IMG/VR virus record: IMGVR_UViG_3300021598_000629
Location: 1-36,577 of that record
Origin: a virus
Length of the DNA: 36,577 nt
Strand: one strand, 5' to 3'
Positions 1-7,704 of the stretch are shown here, piece after piece (the stretch's first letter is position 1; every line of letters begins with the position of its first letter). Both the position numbers and the translations under genes were made by a program. The notes beneath the pieces were generated by a model, which worked only from the letters and a program-made list of their open reading frames with translations, was not told the DNA's origin and ran no database searches.

Positions 1-51
1 TTAAGCATTTTATACAAGAATGCCTGTTCCCCGAAATACGCTAAATATTAG

Positions 52-156
52 CTATGAGAGCATTTGAATTCCTATTAGTTGAAGCCCAAGGCGGAATGTG
101 GGACCGCATGTTAGAGAAAAAATACTCGCTTCAGATAGGAATTCAAAAAATCTCAT
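52..156 (-). pseudogene. Truncated start of a virion-type gene (right repeat arm)
   Basis: This 34-residue frame begins MRFFEFLSEASIF, 8 bases after the pcyX stop on the same strand. It is the counterpart of the plus-strand frame at 54-161. Only the first ten or so residues look meaningful; beyond that it reads through the repeat centre. It suggests that the gene downstream of pcyX in the intact genome has a capsid-targeting-like N-terminus. Confidence 0.3.
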
Positions 157-161
157 ACTAA
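54..161 (+). pseudogene. Truncated start of a virion-type gene (left repeat arm)
   Basis: This is a 35-codon frame starting MRAFEFLLVEAQGG, 11 bases after the duplicate pcyX stop. The N-terminus resembles T4 capsid-targeting sequences (M-K/R-x-x-x-E-F-x-x-E), cleaved by the prohead protease after a L/I-x-E motif. Residues up to about 23 (WDRMLEKK) look like real coding. The rest is probably sequence folded back across the repeat junction, so the true gene continues elsewhere. Confidence 0.35.
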
Positions 162-164
162 TAT

Positions 165-848
165 TTAGCGTATTTCTGGGAACAGGCATTCTTGTATAAA
201 ATGCTTAACATCCTCTTCTGAAAGCCCTAAACTCACCATTACACGCGGTGTATGCGGGTTTTGCTTCTGATTTTCACAGTAGTAATTCTGTGCTTCTGTG
301 GTGTTATTTGCTGTATTGTTAGTCTCGCCCACTGACTCTAAATAATGTGTTAGAGTAGTACGAGCCATAGCAAATATCTGTTCTAGTTCTGCTTCATCTT
401 GTACGTTACCCGCAGCTACCATACTAGGGCTAAAAATACGTTCTGCCCAGTCTGGAAGTTTACGAGTACGATTCCAATCTAGTTTATTAACTTCGTCAGC
501 AAACCAATCCATCATAGGATGCTCTGGATCTCCAGCATTGCTGTAATCATGGAAACAGCCGGTGATCTTGTTCTTGCCAGCTACTACATCAAAACCGTAA
601 ATCGGTGCAGGGTTATGTATATGTGGAAAGATGCAACAATGCATCATCCAAAGACCTTTAGATTCTCTTGCATCGACTACATCAACATGAGCCCGGCGAT
701 AGTGTTCGCTACTCCATACCCTATTGACCCAGCCAGGCTGATTAAAGCGATCCATTCCAGGCTCGTTAATTTCTTTACCGGTTTTGTCGAATGAGTCTTC
801 CAGTAAGTGTTGTATCTCAATTAGTTTGTCCCAAACCTTACTCTCCAC
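165..848 (-). CDS. Ferredoxin-dependent bilin reductase, PcyX type
   Basis: This enzyme reduces biliverdin IX-alpha with electrons from ferredoxin. At 227 residues it has the usual family length. The block HVDVVD (54-59), then MMHCCIFP (68-75) and PIYGFDVVAG (82-91) matches PcyA. His70 and Asp87 are 17 residues apart, exactly like the catalytic His88/Asp105 of PcyA. The PcyA triad Glu76 corresponds to Asp56 here, the replacement reported for oceanic-phage PcyX, which makes phycoerythrobilin by a four-electron reduction. I therefore call PcyX rather than PcyA or PebS, which lacks this His. The GTG start lies inside the end of the heme oxygenase gene (11-base overlap), so translation is coupled to the enzyme that makes its substrate. 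No ferredoxin gene is visible in this window. Confidence 0.88.
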   Translation of the reverse strand: MESKVWDKLIEIQHLLEDSFDKTGKEINEPGMDRFNQPGWVNRVWSSEHYRRAHVDVVDARESKGLWMMHCCIFPHIHNPAPIYGFDVVAGKNKITGCFHDYSNAGDPEHPMMDWFADEVNKLDWNRTRKLPDWAERIFSPSMVAAGNVQDEAELEQIFAMARTTLTHYLESVGETNNTANNTTEAQNYYCENQKQNPHTPRVMVSLGLSEEDVKHFIQECLFPEIR

Positions 849-1383
849 GATACAAATCTCTCATCATCTTAATAGCATATTCAAACGCTACACGAGCCTC
901 GTCTCCGAGGTCGTCTGTGAGTAATTCTCTAATCGCCATCTTCATAGCATCAGCATTATCAAACTCATAGAACTTGCCGCTTGAAATGTGTGCTACTTGT
1001 TTCTTAATGATTTGACCACCGAATAGGTCGCCCATATGACGGCAGTATAAATGCGCCTTAACCAAATGTTTACGGTATTCATCGTTTCCTAGTTTATGTA
1101 AGTATGCCTGATACTCCAATGTAGCAGGTGTTAGATAACAATAGCTGCCATCATCTAATTCTGTGAAGTCTGCGTGAATTGCTTTGAGTCTAGGAAGATC
1201 GTGCATATTGGCGAAAAATCCTTGACGCTTGCTGTACCACTCAATTGGGTCGTAGACTGCCAAAAGATTATAGAGATAATTTCTATAATCTTGTTTCTCA
1301 ATCTTGCCGCTGAGTAGCATCTTGGCAAACTTTGTGGTTTCTGCTTCGTGATGCAGATCTTTGGTAATCTCTCTTAGACTCAT
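838..1383 (-). CDS. Heme oxygenase
   Basis: This enzyme cleaves heme to biliverdin, CO and Fe2+. At 181 residues it is shorter than cyanobacterial HO1 (about 240) and lacks a C-terminal extension. The N-terminal LREITKDLHHEAE block gives the proximal heme ligand, most likely His11, and HMGDLFGGQ (116-124) is the distal-helix GDLxGGQ motif. The ATG overlaps the clpS stop (ATGA), and its own stop overlaps the bilin reductase start. The three genes therefore form one translationally coupled unit, with clpS first. HO next to a bilin reductase is the arrangement known from marine phages with ho1-pcyX or ho1-pebS. The freed iron could also supply the phage Fe-S genes elsewhere in this window (inference). 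Confidence 0.9.
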   Translation of the reverse strand: MSLREITKDLHHEAETTKFAKMLLSGKIEKQDYRNYLYNLLAVYDPIEWYSKRQGFFANMHDLPRLKAIHADFTELDDGSYCYLTPATLEYQAYLHKLGNDEYRKHLVKAHLYCRHMGDLFGGQIIKKQVAHISSGKFYEFDNADAMKMAIRELLTDDLGDEARVAFEYAIKMMRDLYRGE

Positions 1384-1679
1384 TCTGGATCCACTAATAC
1401 CCGCAAAGGTGATCCATTCTGTCTGGCCACTGCTGTGGCTTCCATGCCTTTTTGTTCGGCGATTTCAAAACTGTAAACACCTGCTACTCCGCTGCCGGTT
1501 TCATGTATTTCTAGAGTAACTTCTTTAGCAGAAGATTCTGAGTGTTTGAAAATTCCTGTGAGCAGTTCTATAACCAATTCCATTGGAGTGGAATCGTCAT
1601 TGAGCAATACCACTTTCCATAGGCTGGGTGGTTGAAGTGCTACAACTACTGATTCTTCTACTGCGGTATCTGTCGACAT
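1380..1679 (-). CDS. ClpS adaptor protein
   Basis: ClpS delivers N-degron substrates to ClpA-ClpP and modulates ClpAP. The core starts at LWKVVLLNDD: Asn27, Asp28 and Asp29 match the E. coli Asn34-Asp-Asp that binds the substrate alpha-amino group, and His59 (EIHETG) matches His66. The conserved STPME and GVYSFEIAEQK segments are present. At 99 residues it is full length, and the flexible N-terminus is kept. A good SD (AGGAAA) precedes the ATG. The heme oxygenase start overlaps its stop. In a phage it may redirect host ClpAP. No phage ClpA or ClpP is seen here, so host protease is presumably used. Confidence 0.9.
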   Translation of the reverse strand: MSTDTAVEESVVVALQPPSLWKVVLLNDDSTPMELVIELLTGIFKHSESSAKEVTLEIHETGSGVAGVYSFEIAEQKGMEATAVARQNGSPLRVLVDPE

Positions 1680-1704
1680 ATGTTTCCTATGGTTGAGTAT
1701 TTAA

Positions 1705-1726
1705 TAAGGGAGGTTCCCCTCCCTTA
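1705..1726 (-). terminator. Stem-loop between hsp20 and clpS
   Basis: The stem is TAAGGGAGG / CCTCCCTTA (9 bp) with a 4-base loop. It lies 8 bases after the hsp20 stop. On the minus strand it is followed by TTATTAAATA rather than a clean U-run, so it may be a weak terminator, a processing site or a stabilising 3' hairpin that separates the chaperone genes from clpS-ho-pcyX. Confidence 0.55.
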
Positions 1727-1733
1727 TATTGTA

Positions 1734-2177
1734 CTATTTAATATCAACGATGTCAATGACCTTGGGCTTGGCGCTTTCTGGTACATTGCGTATCAGTTTT
1801 ACTGTTAGCATACCGTTACGGATTTCTGCACCAGCGACTTCAATGTGTTCGGCCAGAGGAAATTCCTTGGCAAAATCACGAGTAGCTAGGCCTCTATGCA
1901 AGTAAACAATTTCCGGATTTTCGTGGCGAATAGATTCTGCTCCTTCGCCGGTAACTGTGAGAACATTAGATTCTACAGTTACAGAAATTTCCGATTTTTC
2001 AAATCCTGTCACAGCAATTTGAATCTCATACTGATTCTCACCAGTCTTGAGGATATTGTGTGGAGGATAGTTGTTGGGTACGCTGTTAGCGTACCGACGT
2101 TCCATTTGGTCGAACATGGTGTCAAACCCAATGAGTGCTCTGCTTAGAGCATCTAATTTTGTTAATTGATTGTTCAT
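1734..2177 (-). CDS. Hsp20/IbpA-type small heat shock protein
   Basis: This holdase chaperone binds unfolding proteins and passes them to DnaK. From the ATG at 2177, which follows a strong TATAAGGAGA SD, the protein has 147 residues: an IbpA-like N-terminus (MNNQLTKLDALSRALIGFD), a central alpha-crystallin domain with the conserved strand ENQYEIQIAVTGFEKSEI and LTVTGE, and the IbpA-like HRGLATRDFAKEFPLAEH segment followed by GMLTVKLIRNVPE. Starting at 2204 instead would need a non-optimal start and would cross the SD. It sits directly downstream of dnaK, and its leader repeats the dnaK leader. Small Hsps are known in T4-like phages, but pairing with a full DnaK is unusual. Confidence 0.9.
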   Translation of the reverse strand: MNNQLTKLDALSRALIGFDTMFDQMERRYANSVPNNYPPHNILKTGENQYEIQIAVTGFEKSEISVTVESNVLTVTGEGAESIRHENPEIVYLHRGLATRDFAKEFPLAEHIEVAGAEIRNGMLTVKLIRNVPESAKPKVIDIVDIK

Positions 2178-2233
2178 AATAGTCTCCTTATAAAGTAAGA
2201 ACAATTGAGGCCTCGAAAGTACCTCGGTTATGA

Positions 2234-4132
2234 TTAGTCTGCCTTCTTCTCTGTGAAGCTGGCATCAACTACATCATCTGGTCCAGGTTGTGTAGGCTGC
2301 GGCTGTGCTGCCTGCTCTTTGGCCTGTTTTTTATCTAACAGTGTTTTCATTGCTGGGAAAACTTTGTTAAGTGCTTCGACAATTTTTTCTTTGTCGTCAC
2401 CTTTCATTACTGATTCTACTTCAGTGATCACCGTTTCAATTTCTGTGACTTCTGCTTCTGTAAGCTCTGCACGGAATTCTTCAAGGTCTTTCTTGACTTC
2501 GTGTACCTGTGCTTCTGCTGAATTTTTAGTTTCAATCAGTTCACGTGCTTTTTTATCAGCGTCTGCATTCAGTTCAGCATCTTTGATCATAGCTTCAATC
2601 TCAGCTTCTGATAGTCCGCTATTAGATTTAATAGTGATCTTGTTTTCTTTGCCTGTTGATTTATCTTTGGCAGAGATGTGCATAATACCGTTGGCGTCAA
2701 TGTCAAAGGTAACTTCAACTTGCGGTTGCCCTCTACGTGCAGGAGCAATGCCGTCTAGTTTGAATTCACCTAGCAGCTTGTTATATTGCACAAGCTCACG
2801 CTCACCTTGAAACACTTTGATATCCACTGCTGGTTGATTGTCTTCTGCTGTGGAGAATGTCTGCTGCCCCTTGGTCGGGATAGTAGTATTCTTTTGAATG
2901 ATCTTTGACATCACACCGCCCATGGTCTCAATGCCCAAGGAGAGTGGAGTAACGTCTAACAACAGTACGTCATTGCGATCACCACCTAGAACGGCACCCT
3001 GGATGGCAGCACCGACTGCTACGGCTTCGTCTGGGTTTACATCTTTACGTGGTTGTTTGCCAAACAGCTTTTCAACTTCTTCTTGTACCTTAGGCATACG
3101 TGTTTGACCACCAACTAAGATAACTTCGTCGATGTCTGCGGCACTCACGCCTGCATCCTTGAGAGCGATACGGCATGGCTCTAATGAACGTGTGATCAGT
3201 TCGTCGACAAGTTGTTCTAACTTGCTACGTGTGATCTTAATATTCATGTGTTTAGGACCTGTGGCATCTGCTGTGATGTAAGGAAGGTTGACATCTGTTT
3301 GAGCTGAACTTGACAATTCAATTTTGGCCTTCTCAGCCGAGTCTTTCAAACGTTGCAGAGCCAACATGTCTTTGCTGAGATCGATGCCTTGATCTTTCTT
3401 GAACTCGTCAACCAAGTAGTCCATGATACGCTGATCAAAGTCTTCACCGCCAAGGAATGTATCTCCGTTAGTGCTTAAAACTTCAATTTGTTTATCACCG
3501 TCGACATTCGCGATCTCAATGATCGATACATCGAAAGTACCGCCACCAAGGTCATAAACAGCAATTTTCCTGTCAGCTTTGTCAGCTTTATCAACACCAT
3601 AAGCAAGAGCTGCCGCAGTAGGCTCGTTAATAATACGCAGTACTTCCAGGCCTGCGATTTTTCCAGCATCCTTAGTTGCCTGTCTTTGGCTGTCGTTAAA
3701 GTACGCAGGAACTGTGATAACTGCTTGTGTAACTTCATGACCTAGATAATCCTCCGCAGTCTGTTTCATCTTACGCAACACTTCAGCACTGATCTGAGGT
3801 GGTGCTAATTCTTTGCCTTGTGCTCGGACCCACGCATCGCCATTGCTGTTTTCGTAGATCTCATAAGGCATCAAGTCCAGATCTTTCTGAACTGCTTGTT
3901 CTTTAAACTTACGACCAATCAATCGCTTGCTGGCGTAAATTGTATTTTTTGGGTTTGTTACTGCTTGGCGTTTCGCTGAAGCACCAACAATGATTTCTTC
4001 AGGTGTATAGGCAACGATACTAGGTGTGGTTCTAGCACCTTCTGAATTTTCAATAACTTTGGAAGTTCCGTTCTCGATAACAGCCACGCATGAGTTGGTG
4101 GTGCCGAGGTCAATACCGATGATCTTTGACAT
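2234..4132 (-). CDS. dnaK: Hsp70 chaperone DnaK
   Basis: A full-length Hsp70 of 632 residues. The nucleotide-binding domain starts [15 protein letters not shown] and carries [29 protein letters not shown] and [11 protein letters not shown]. The interdomain linker [13 protein letters not shown] is followed by the substrate-binding domain with [15 protein letters not shown]. The C-terminal tail ends [14 protein letters not shown], like bacterial DnaK. Sequence and length are those of a proteobacterial housekeeping DnaK, so recent acquisition from a host is likely. No dnaJ or grpE is in the window, so host co-chaperones are presumably used. An exact late promoter octamer and a small hairpin precede it. 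It could support virion-protein folding or work with the phage-encoded IscU. Confidence 0.97.
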   Translation of the reverse strand: MSKIIGIDLGTTNSCVAVIENGTSKVIENSEGARTTPSIVAYTPEEIIVGASAKRQAVTNPKNTIYASKRLIGRKFKEQAVQKDLDLMPYEIYENSNGDAWVRAQGKELAPPQISAEVLRKMKQTAEDYLGHEVTQAVITVPAYFNDSQRQATKDAGKIAGLEVLRIINEPTAAALAYGVDKADKADRKIAVYDLGGGTFDVSIIEIANVDGDKQIEVLSTNGDTFLGGEDFDQRIMDYLVDEFKKDQGIDLSKDMLALQRLKDSAEKAKIELSSSAQTDVNLPYITADATGPKHMNIKITRSKLEQLVDELITRSLEPCRIALKDAGVSAADIDEVILVGGQTRMPKVQEEVEKLFGKQPRKDVNPDEAVAVGAAIQGAVLGGDRNDVLLLDVTPLSLGIETMGGVMSKIIQKNTTIPTKGQQTFSTAEDNQPAVDIKVFQGERELVQYNKLLGEFKLDGIAPARRGQPQVEVTFDIDANGIMHISAKDKSTGKENKITIKSNSGLSEAEIEAMIKDAELNADADKKARELIETKNSAEAQVHEVKKDLEEFRAELTEAEVTEIETVITEVESVMKGDDKEKIVEALNKVFPAMKTLLDKKQAKEQAAQPQPTQPGPDDVVDASFTEKKAD

Positions 4133-4164
4133 ATTGTCATCTCCTTATAAAGTAAGATCTATTT

Positions 4165-4177
4165 GAGCACTATGCTC
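4165..4177 (-). promoter_or_regulatory. dnaK leader hairpin
   Basis: GAGCA-TAG-TGCTC forms a 5-bp stem with a 3-base loop in the dnaK leader, between the late promoter and the SD. Similar short hairpins sit in the leaders of other late genes in this window. Confidence 0.4.
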
Positions 4178-4211
4178 TATGAACTGCCCTTAACGGTACA
4201 ATTCACAGTTT

Positions 4212-4219
4212 TATTTATA
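4212..4219 (-). promoter_or_regulatory. T4-type late promoter (TATAAATA) for dnaK
   Basis: An exact TATAAATA octamer on the minus strand lies 80 bases before the dnaK start codon and directly after the stop of the MazG-like gene. T4 late promoters consist of just this element, read by RNA polymerase with gp55 and gp33. It implies late expression of the dnaK-hsp20 group. Confidence 0.65.
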
Positions 4220-4549
4220 TCAGATATTCTCTAAATTCTGAATATTTGACCACTTTTTTAGCTTTTCAATTTTAGCAGTTTGAGCTCGCTCAATATTAGT
4301 ATATGACACAATATCCATGCTGTGTAGGATATCAATCATTGCCATCATATCACCTAGCTCTTCTTCTAAATGTTCGCGGTTAGTTTTAGGCTTGCCGGGC
4401 TTGAAATTATCTAGTCCGAAGCGACTGATTTTGCTAACTGCTTGAATTACTTCTGCACATTCCTCTTGCAGAATATCCATAACTTCTTTAGTCTGTGAAT
4501 CCATTGATTTAGGAAAATCAATAGGATTATCTGTGTTTGTATAATGCAT
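4220..4549 (-). CDS. MazG-like nucleotide pyrophosphohydrolase
   Basis: This is a 109-residue all-alpha NTP-PPase-type protein. EECAEVIQAVSK and, later, HLEEELGDMMAMID give the paired ExxE/ExxD Mg2+-binding motifs of the MazG/dUTPase superfamily, which hydrolyse (d)NTPs to the monophosphate. The ATG at 4549 follows AAAGG at a good distance and is preferred over the longer frame beginning at 4570. It follows the exonuclease gene by 4 bases. Phage MazG proteins have been proposed to alter nucleotide or ppGpp pools; the substrate here is unknown. Confidence 0.75.
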   Translation of the reverse strand: MHYTNTDNPIDFPKSMDSQTKEVMDILQEECAEVIQAVSKISRFGLDNFKPGKPKTNREHLEEELGDMMAMIDILHSMDIVSYTNIERAQTAKIEKLKKWSNIQNLENI

Positions 4550-4553
4550 ATTA

Positions 4554-5135
4554 TTACCTTTGATTTGCAAATGGTGCGATGTAATTGCCGTTGCTCATTG
4601 TACTGGTACGCAGAGCTTTGTAGACATTCTGTACGCCTACTGCTTGATTCCAAGCGTCTTCCAGTGCATGATGTTTAAGTACTGGAGGACGATTAGGATT
4701 GATACCCACATCAAAGATTGTGCGGGTGTCTCGTACTTCCCAGAACTGCCAAGGAATAGCTTTGCCGATTTTACGGAAGTACCATTCTAAAATGGTAACG
4801 TCAAAACCAGCACCGTGACTCCATACCCGTTTAGCACCCCAGCAAAATTTGTAAAGTTGTGCTATTGCATCTTCTACTGGGATTCTATTGGTGGGATCAA
4901 AGGCTTCGTCTTGCGCACTTTGACTTTGATTAGCCCACCAATCCAACGTGGCCTGTGAAACTGTGGCTCCGATACGATCACAGCTGTCAACATCCACACG
5001 AACATAGAATTTTTCACAATTCTTTTCGTTTACATCGTCGCCGAATGGGTCAAATTTAACAGCACCAATAGTTAAAATAGTTGCTGTAGGGAGAACGTCT
5101 AGCGTTTCCAAGTCGATCATAATATCTGTGTTCAT
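4554..5135 (-). CDS. DEDDh 3'-5' exonuclease
   Basis: This 193-residue protein resembles T4 DexA and the ExoVIII/RNase T-type exonucleases. Asp8-x-Glu10 (IMIDLET) forms ExoI, Asp112 in SHGAGFDVTILEW forms ExoII, and LKHHALEDA (153-161) provides the catalytic His and the ExoIII Asp160. Such enzymes act on single-stranded DNA or RNA ends in recombination, repair or host nucleic-acid breakdown. It is first in a transcription unit headed by a consensus sigma70-type promoter, and the MazG-like gene follows. Confidence 0.87.
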   Translation of the reverse strand: MNTDIMIDLETLDVLPTATILTIGAVKFDPFGDDVNEKNCEKFYVRVDVDSCDRIGATVSQATLDWWANQSQSAQDEAFDPTNRIPVEDAIAQLYKFCWGAKRVWSHGAGFDVTILEWYFRKIGKAIPWQFWEVRDTRTIFDVGINPNRPPVLKHHALEDAWNQAVGVQNVYKALRTSTMSNGNYIAPFANQR

Positions 5136-5141
5136 ACAGCT

Positions 5142-5170
5142 ATTATACTACCTTTCTGACAGAATGTCAA
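5142..5170 (-). promoter_or_regulatory. Consensus sigma70 promoter for the exonuclease gene
   Basis: TTGACA (5170-5165), a 17-base spacer and TATAAT (5147-5142) on the minus strand: a perfect consensus promoter. The -10 is 7 bases from the exonuclease start codon, so transcripts would have almost no leader. The tail of the spacer, AAAGGTAGTA, recurs before erpA-like/UGDH (32944-32971), suggesting a family of early promoters. Confidence 0.8.
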
Positions 5171-5174
5171 TGAT

Positions 5175-5411
5175 TTAAAAAAGTTTAGGTGGGAGTTGTT
5201 GATCGCGAAGTTTCTTACGCCAGCGAGCTTTGGCAGCGCCTTTCTTGCGTTTGCGTTCAGTGGTTGGTTTTTCGTAGAATTCTTTTGAGCGAAGAACATC
5301 TAGTGTTCCAGCTTCTTCGATTTTTTTCTTGAAACGGCGCAGTGCTTGATTGATGTTTTCGTTTTCTTTAAGAACAACGCCGGTGCCTTTTGATTTTGTA
5401 AATCTATTCAT
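5175..5411 (-). CDS. rpsU: Ribosomal protein bS21
   Basis: This 78-residue protein matches the small-subunit protein bS21: ENENINQALRRFKKKIEEAG, then the hallmark EFYEKPTTERKRKKGAAKAR and a basic C-terminus. bS21 sits near the anti-SD end of 16S rRNA and is needed for initiation on most mRNAs. Phage-encoded bS21 is known from several aquatic phages and is thought to join host ribosomes and favour phage messages. The N-terminal MNRFTKSKGTGVVLK replaces the usual short MPxIxV start. It overlaps the upstream unknown gene by 8 bases. Confidence 0.93.
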   Translation of the reverse strand: MNRFTKSKGTGVVLKENENINQALRRFKKKIEEAGTLDVLRSKEFYEKPTTERKRKKGAAKARWRKKLRDQQLPPKLF

Positions 5412-5799
5412 GATGATTTGAGACCGTCTCCAATAAGGTTAAAATTTCCCCAACACTATATATAGCACGATCATTGACCATATGTAAATCTTTTAGATTA
5501 CCAAAATAGTAGGATTGCGGTTGGGCAGCTACCCAGCCTATAATTAGTTCGATAGCACCGTTATTCTCAGGAGAAGCATTGAATATAACTAAATCAGCCT
5601 TGACAATCTTGTCCATTAACCATGCAACTGAATCTCCCATTCTCCAAACATAGTTAATGATTGTATGGGGCAATGTAGTTTGCATCAATGCATTAGAAAC
5701 AATAGCACTATGTTCTTCTGTTAGTTCTACGTGAACAATTCGAATACCCTGTAACAAGGTGTCATCTGGAGGAGTAACAACTAGAATGCGATCACTCAC
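5404..5799 (-). CDS. Unknown protein, possible Rossmann-like fold
   Basis: About 131 residues from a GTG at 5799 that overlaps the upstream stop (GTGA) and follows AGGA; this start is preferred to the TTG at 5826. It begins with a beta strand (RILVVTPP). Its middle ADLVIFNASPENNGAIELIIGW resembles the D-L-V-I...N-x-x-E-L-G loop of nucleoside 2-deoxyribosyltransferase-like folds, but the match is weak. It lies between a membrane protein gene and rpsU with overlapping ends. No function is assigned. Confidence 0.6.
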   Translation of the reverse strand: MSDRILVVTPPDDTLLQGIRIVHVELTEEHSAIVSNALMQTTLPHTIINYVWRMGDSVAWLMDKIVKADLVIFNASPENNGAIELIIGWVAAQPQSYYFGNLKDLHMVNDRAIYSVGEILTLLETVSNHHE

Positions 5800-7265
5800 T
5801 TTTTGGCATCCTGGATGCGTTGCCAAATTGTACGTTCGTTCTGTTCAGCATTCTGTTGATAATTTTCTTTGATACGTTTGATCTGATTGCCCTGTTCGTC
5901 ATGTTCCATCCATGACACATCAGAAACACCACGTTCTTCAGCCCACTCTTTGGCCTTTGCTGATTCTTCTGTGTTGGGATTTTCTTCAGCCCATTTCTTA
6001 GCTTCGACAGCTGCTTCGTCTACGAAGTCTGCTTGAGGCTTGAGATAATTCTGCCAGGGCAACTGATCTATGATACCCTTTTCTAACAGCTGCCTTTGAA
6101 ACTTAAGGCTAGAATTTGGATTATCATGTTTCCATGCTGTCATAGCTTGTGCTTCAGTGTCTGGCGCAGATGCTAAAATTTCTGTGTCTTCTAGCTCACG
6201 CTCTTGATTTACAGCCTTTTCGGCTTCGGCGAGCATGGTGTTCCATTCTTCCAACTTGGACGTTTCTTCTTGCATGCCAGCATCGTCTTTGACTGTGACA
6301 TCTTCGTATCCTGGCTGATAGGGAGCTTCCTGCACTATTTCGTTGTGTTTGATTACATCAAAAATGTTTTCTTCTCTGGTCATGTAAGCCGCTGATGGAA
6401 ACGGCCATAATGGATTGGGTTCTGGCCAAGACTGAGTTAGTTCTGGCTCAGCTTCAGGTTCTTCGGGAACTGATTCTGCCTCGACAATTTCTGGAGTTTC
6501 TTCTTCCTGCTTTCGGAACCATTGGAAACTGTATTGGCTGGCCAACAATAGAATCACAGCCAGCGGATCAAATACCACAACAATAATAATGATTACCCAT
6601 GTAACTGCTTTCTCTAAAATATTAGCGTCAGGATTGTCACCGTAGATAAAGTTAGCAATATACTTGATCGGACCTACTTCAGCTTCGACCTTGCGTACCT
6701 CTGCGGCGATCGGCGCTCTTTCTGCGCTAAGGGCGGTAATAGTTTTCTGTTCGGCCGCAATCTCAGATTGAAGGCGGACACGTTCTTTTTGTTGTGCTCT
6801 TCGGATTGCAACAGCTTTGTCGGCACCTTTTTCATCATTGCTTCGACCCATAACTTGGTCCACAGCTTCATCCATCTGTCTAAGCGCCTTCCGGTTCGCA
6901 TCTATATTGTCCTTTGCCGTTTTGATTTTTTCATCGTAAATAGCTATCTTGCTTTGGACATCGCCACTTACAATATTTTGATCCAAATGTGCTTTGCTTA
7001 AGAAACCAAATATTCCCATGCTAGTAATGACCATGAGTACTATTACTGCGGCACTCATGTACACTTTCATTCCTAAAGGTATCTTAGTCCAATATGCTTT
7101 GAGCCAACTTGCGGCAACTAACTTAGATATTTCTAATGTAGTGCCCATAACAACAATGGGCCAAAATGCCGCGGCAAATACTGCGGTAAGACCTATAACG
7201 CTGTAGTATATGGCCACTGCTGATAGAGTTAGGCCGGATAGTGCAAGTAAGATAGCAAATATCAT
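5796..7265 (-). CDS. Membrane protein with coiled coil
   Basis: A 489-residue protein with three hydrophobic segments at about 2-23, 27-47 and 69-90, a long charged helical stretch (about 95-200, probable coiled coil), a fourth transmembrane segment at about 222-246 (TWVIIIIVVVFDPLAVILLL), and an acidic Glu/Pro-rich C-terminal half containing a KWAEENPN / KEWAEERG near-repeat. Similar architecture occurs in unassigned membrane/coiled-coil proteins of T4-like aquatic phages. It probably sits in the inner membrane with the tail in the cytoplasm. Role unknown; remodelling of the host envelope is a guess. Confidence 0.75.
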   Translation of the reverse strand: MIFAILLALSGLTLSAVAIYYSVIGLTAVFAAAFWPIVVMGTTLEISKLVAASWLKAYWTKIPLGMKVYMSAAVIVLMVITSMGIFGFLSKAHLDQNIVSGDVQSKIAIYDEKIKTAKDNIDANRKALRQMDEAVDQVMGRSNDEKGADKAVAIRRAQQKERVRLQSEIAAEQKTITALSAERAPIAAEVRKVEAEVGPIKYIANFIYGDNPDANILEKAVTWVIIIIVVVFDPLAVILLLASQYSFQWFRKQEEETPEIVEAESVPEEPEAEPELTQSWPEPNPLWPFPSAAYMTREENIFDVIKHNEIVQEAPYQPGYEDVTVKDDAGMQEETSKLEEWNTMLAEAEKAVNQERELEDTEILASAPDTEAQAMTAWKHDNPNSSLKFQRQLLEKGIIDQLPWQNYLKPQADFVDEAAVEAKKWAEENPNTEESAKAKEWAEERGVSDVSWMEHDEQGNQIKRIKENYQQNAEQNERTIWQRIQDAKK

Positions 7266-7281
7266 AAGTAGTATTTATCGC

Positions 7282-7704
7282 TTATCCATGCACGAATTTC
7301 CAAGTCTTACCTTGTAGGCAGGCCTCTTCTCTAAAACTTTTTGGATTGCCTTTGTACCAGATAGTAGAATGTAATACTGTACATGTGTTTGGTTTTATAA
7401 TGGATACTCGAACTTCACCTCTTGCCGAACTAGTCTTGCTAAACCATTTGCAAGATTCGCCCACAGAAATTTCATCAAGTGCGAAATATACGCAACGTTC
7501 ATGTTCTGCTCGATCTTCTGTTGGGACAGAATAAGCTGTGTACTTGCCCCAGTTATAAAGAATGTTAATAGAGCTTCCTGGATTTGAATAAGTCCGAGCT
7601 GTACTAACATCTCCGTAATACGGAGTTGATGAACAGGCTGTTAAACTAATTAAACTCAGGATGCCAAGAACCATCCGGATGTTGGCAAAGGATGCCTTGA
7701 ACAT
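7282..7704 (-). CDS. Lipoprotein, unknown function
   Basis: A signal peptide ends in the lipobox LTAC-SS (cleavage before Cys24), leaving a mature part of about 117 residues with several Cys (CVYF, CKWF, CTVL, CLQG). The ATG at 7704 has an AAAGGA SD inside the upstream lipoprotein gene (59-base overlap); an inner ATG at 7674 would also leave a full signal peptide. It is the last of three consecutive lipoprotein genes. Confidence 0.7.
   Translation of the reverse strand: MFKASFANIRMVLGILSLISLTACSSTPYYGDVSTARTYSNPGSSINILYNWGKYTAYSVPTEDRAEHERCVYFALDEISVGESCKWFSKTSSARGEVRVSIIKPNTCTVLHSTIWYKGNPKSFREEACLQGKTWKFVHG

Larger units (their letters stand above)
1..208. repeat. Imperfect inverted repeat at window end
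   Basis: The first 50 bases match the reverse complement of about 159-208 with a single mismatch, and weaker similarity continues inward to about base 85 (shared GAATTCCTAT). Both arms encode the C-terminus of the bilin reductase (C-L-F-P-E-I-R-stop); the one difference, CCC versus CCA, is synonymous. Past the stop, each arm opens a reading frame beginning M-R-x-F-E-F-L, but the two then differ. This pattern fits two strain variants joined head to head at a contig end better than a functional repeat, though a real inverted duplication cannot be excluded. Confidence 0.8.

Noticed and set aside
2253-2810. A 185-codon plus-strand frame opposite dnaK, Ser-rich
   Set aside because: It is a shadow of the acidic, Ala/Lys-rich dnaK C-terminus; no SD and low-complexity Ser composition.
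7272-7279. GATAAATA as a late promoter for the membrane/coiled-coil gene
   Set aside because: It lies only 7 bases before the start codon, so transcription would begin inside the gene.
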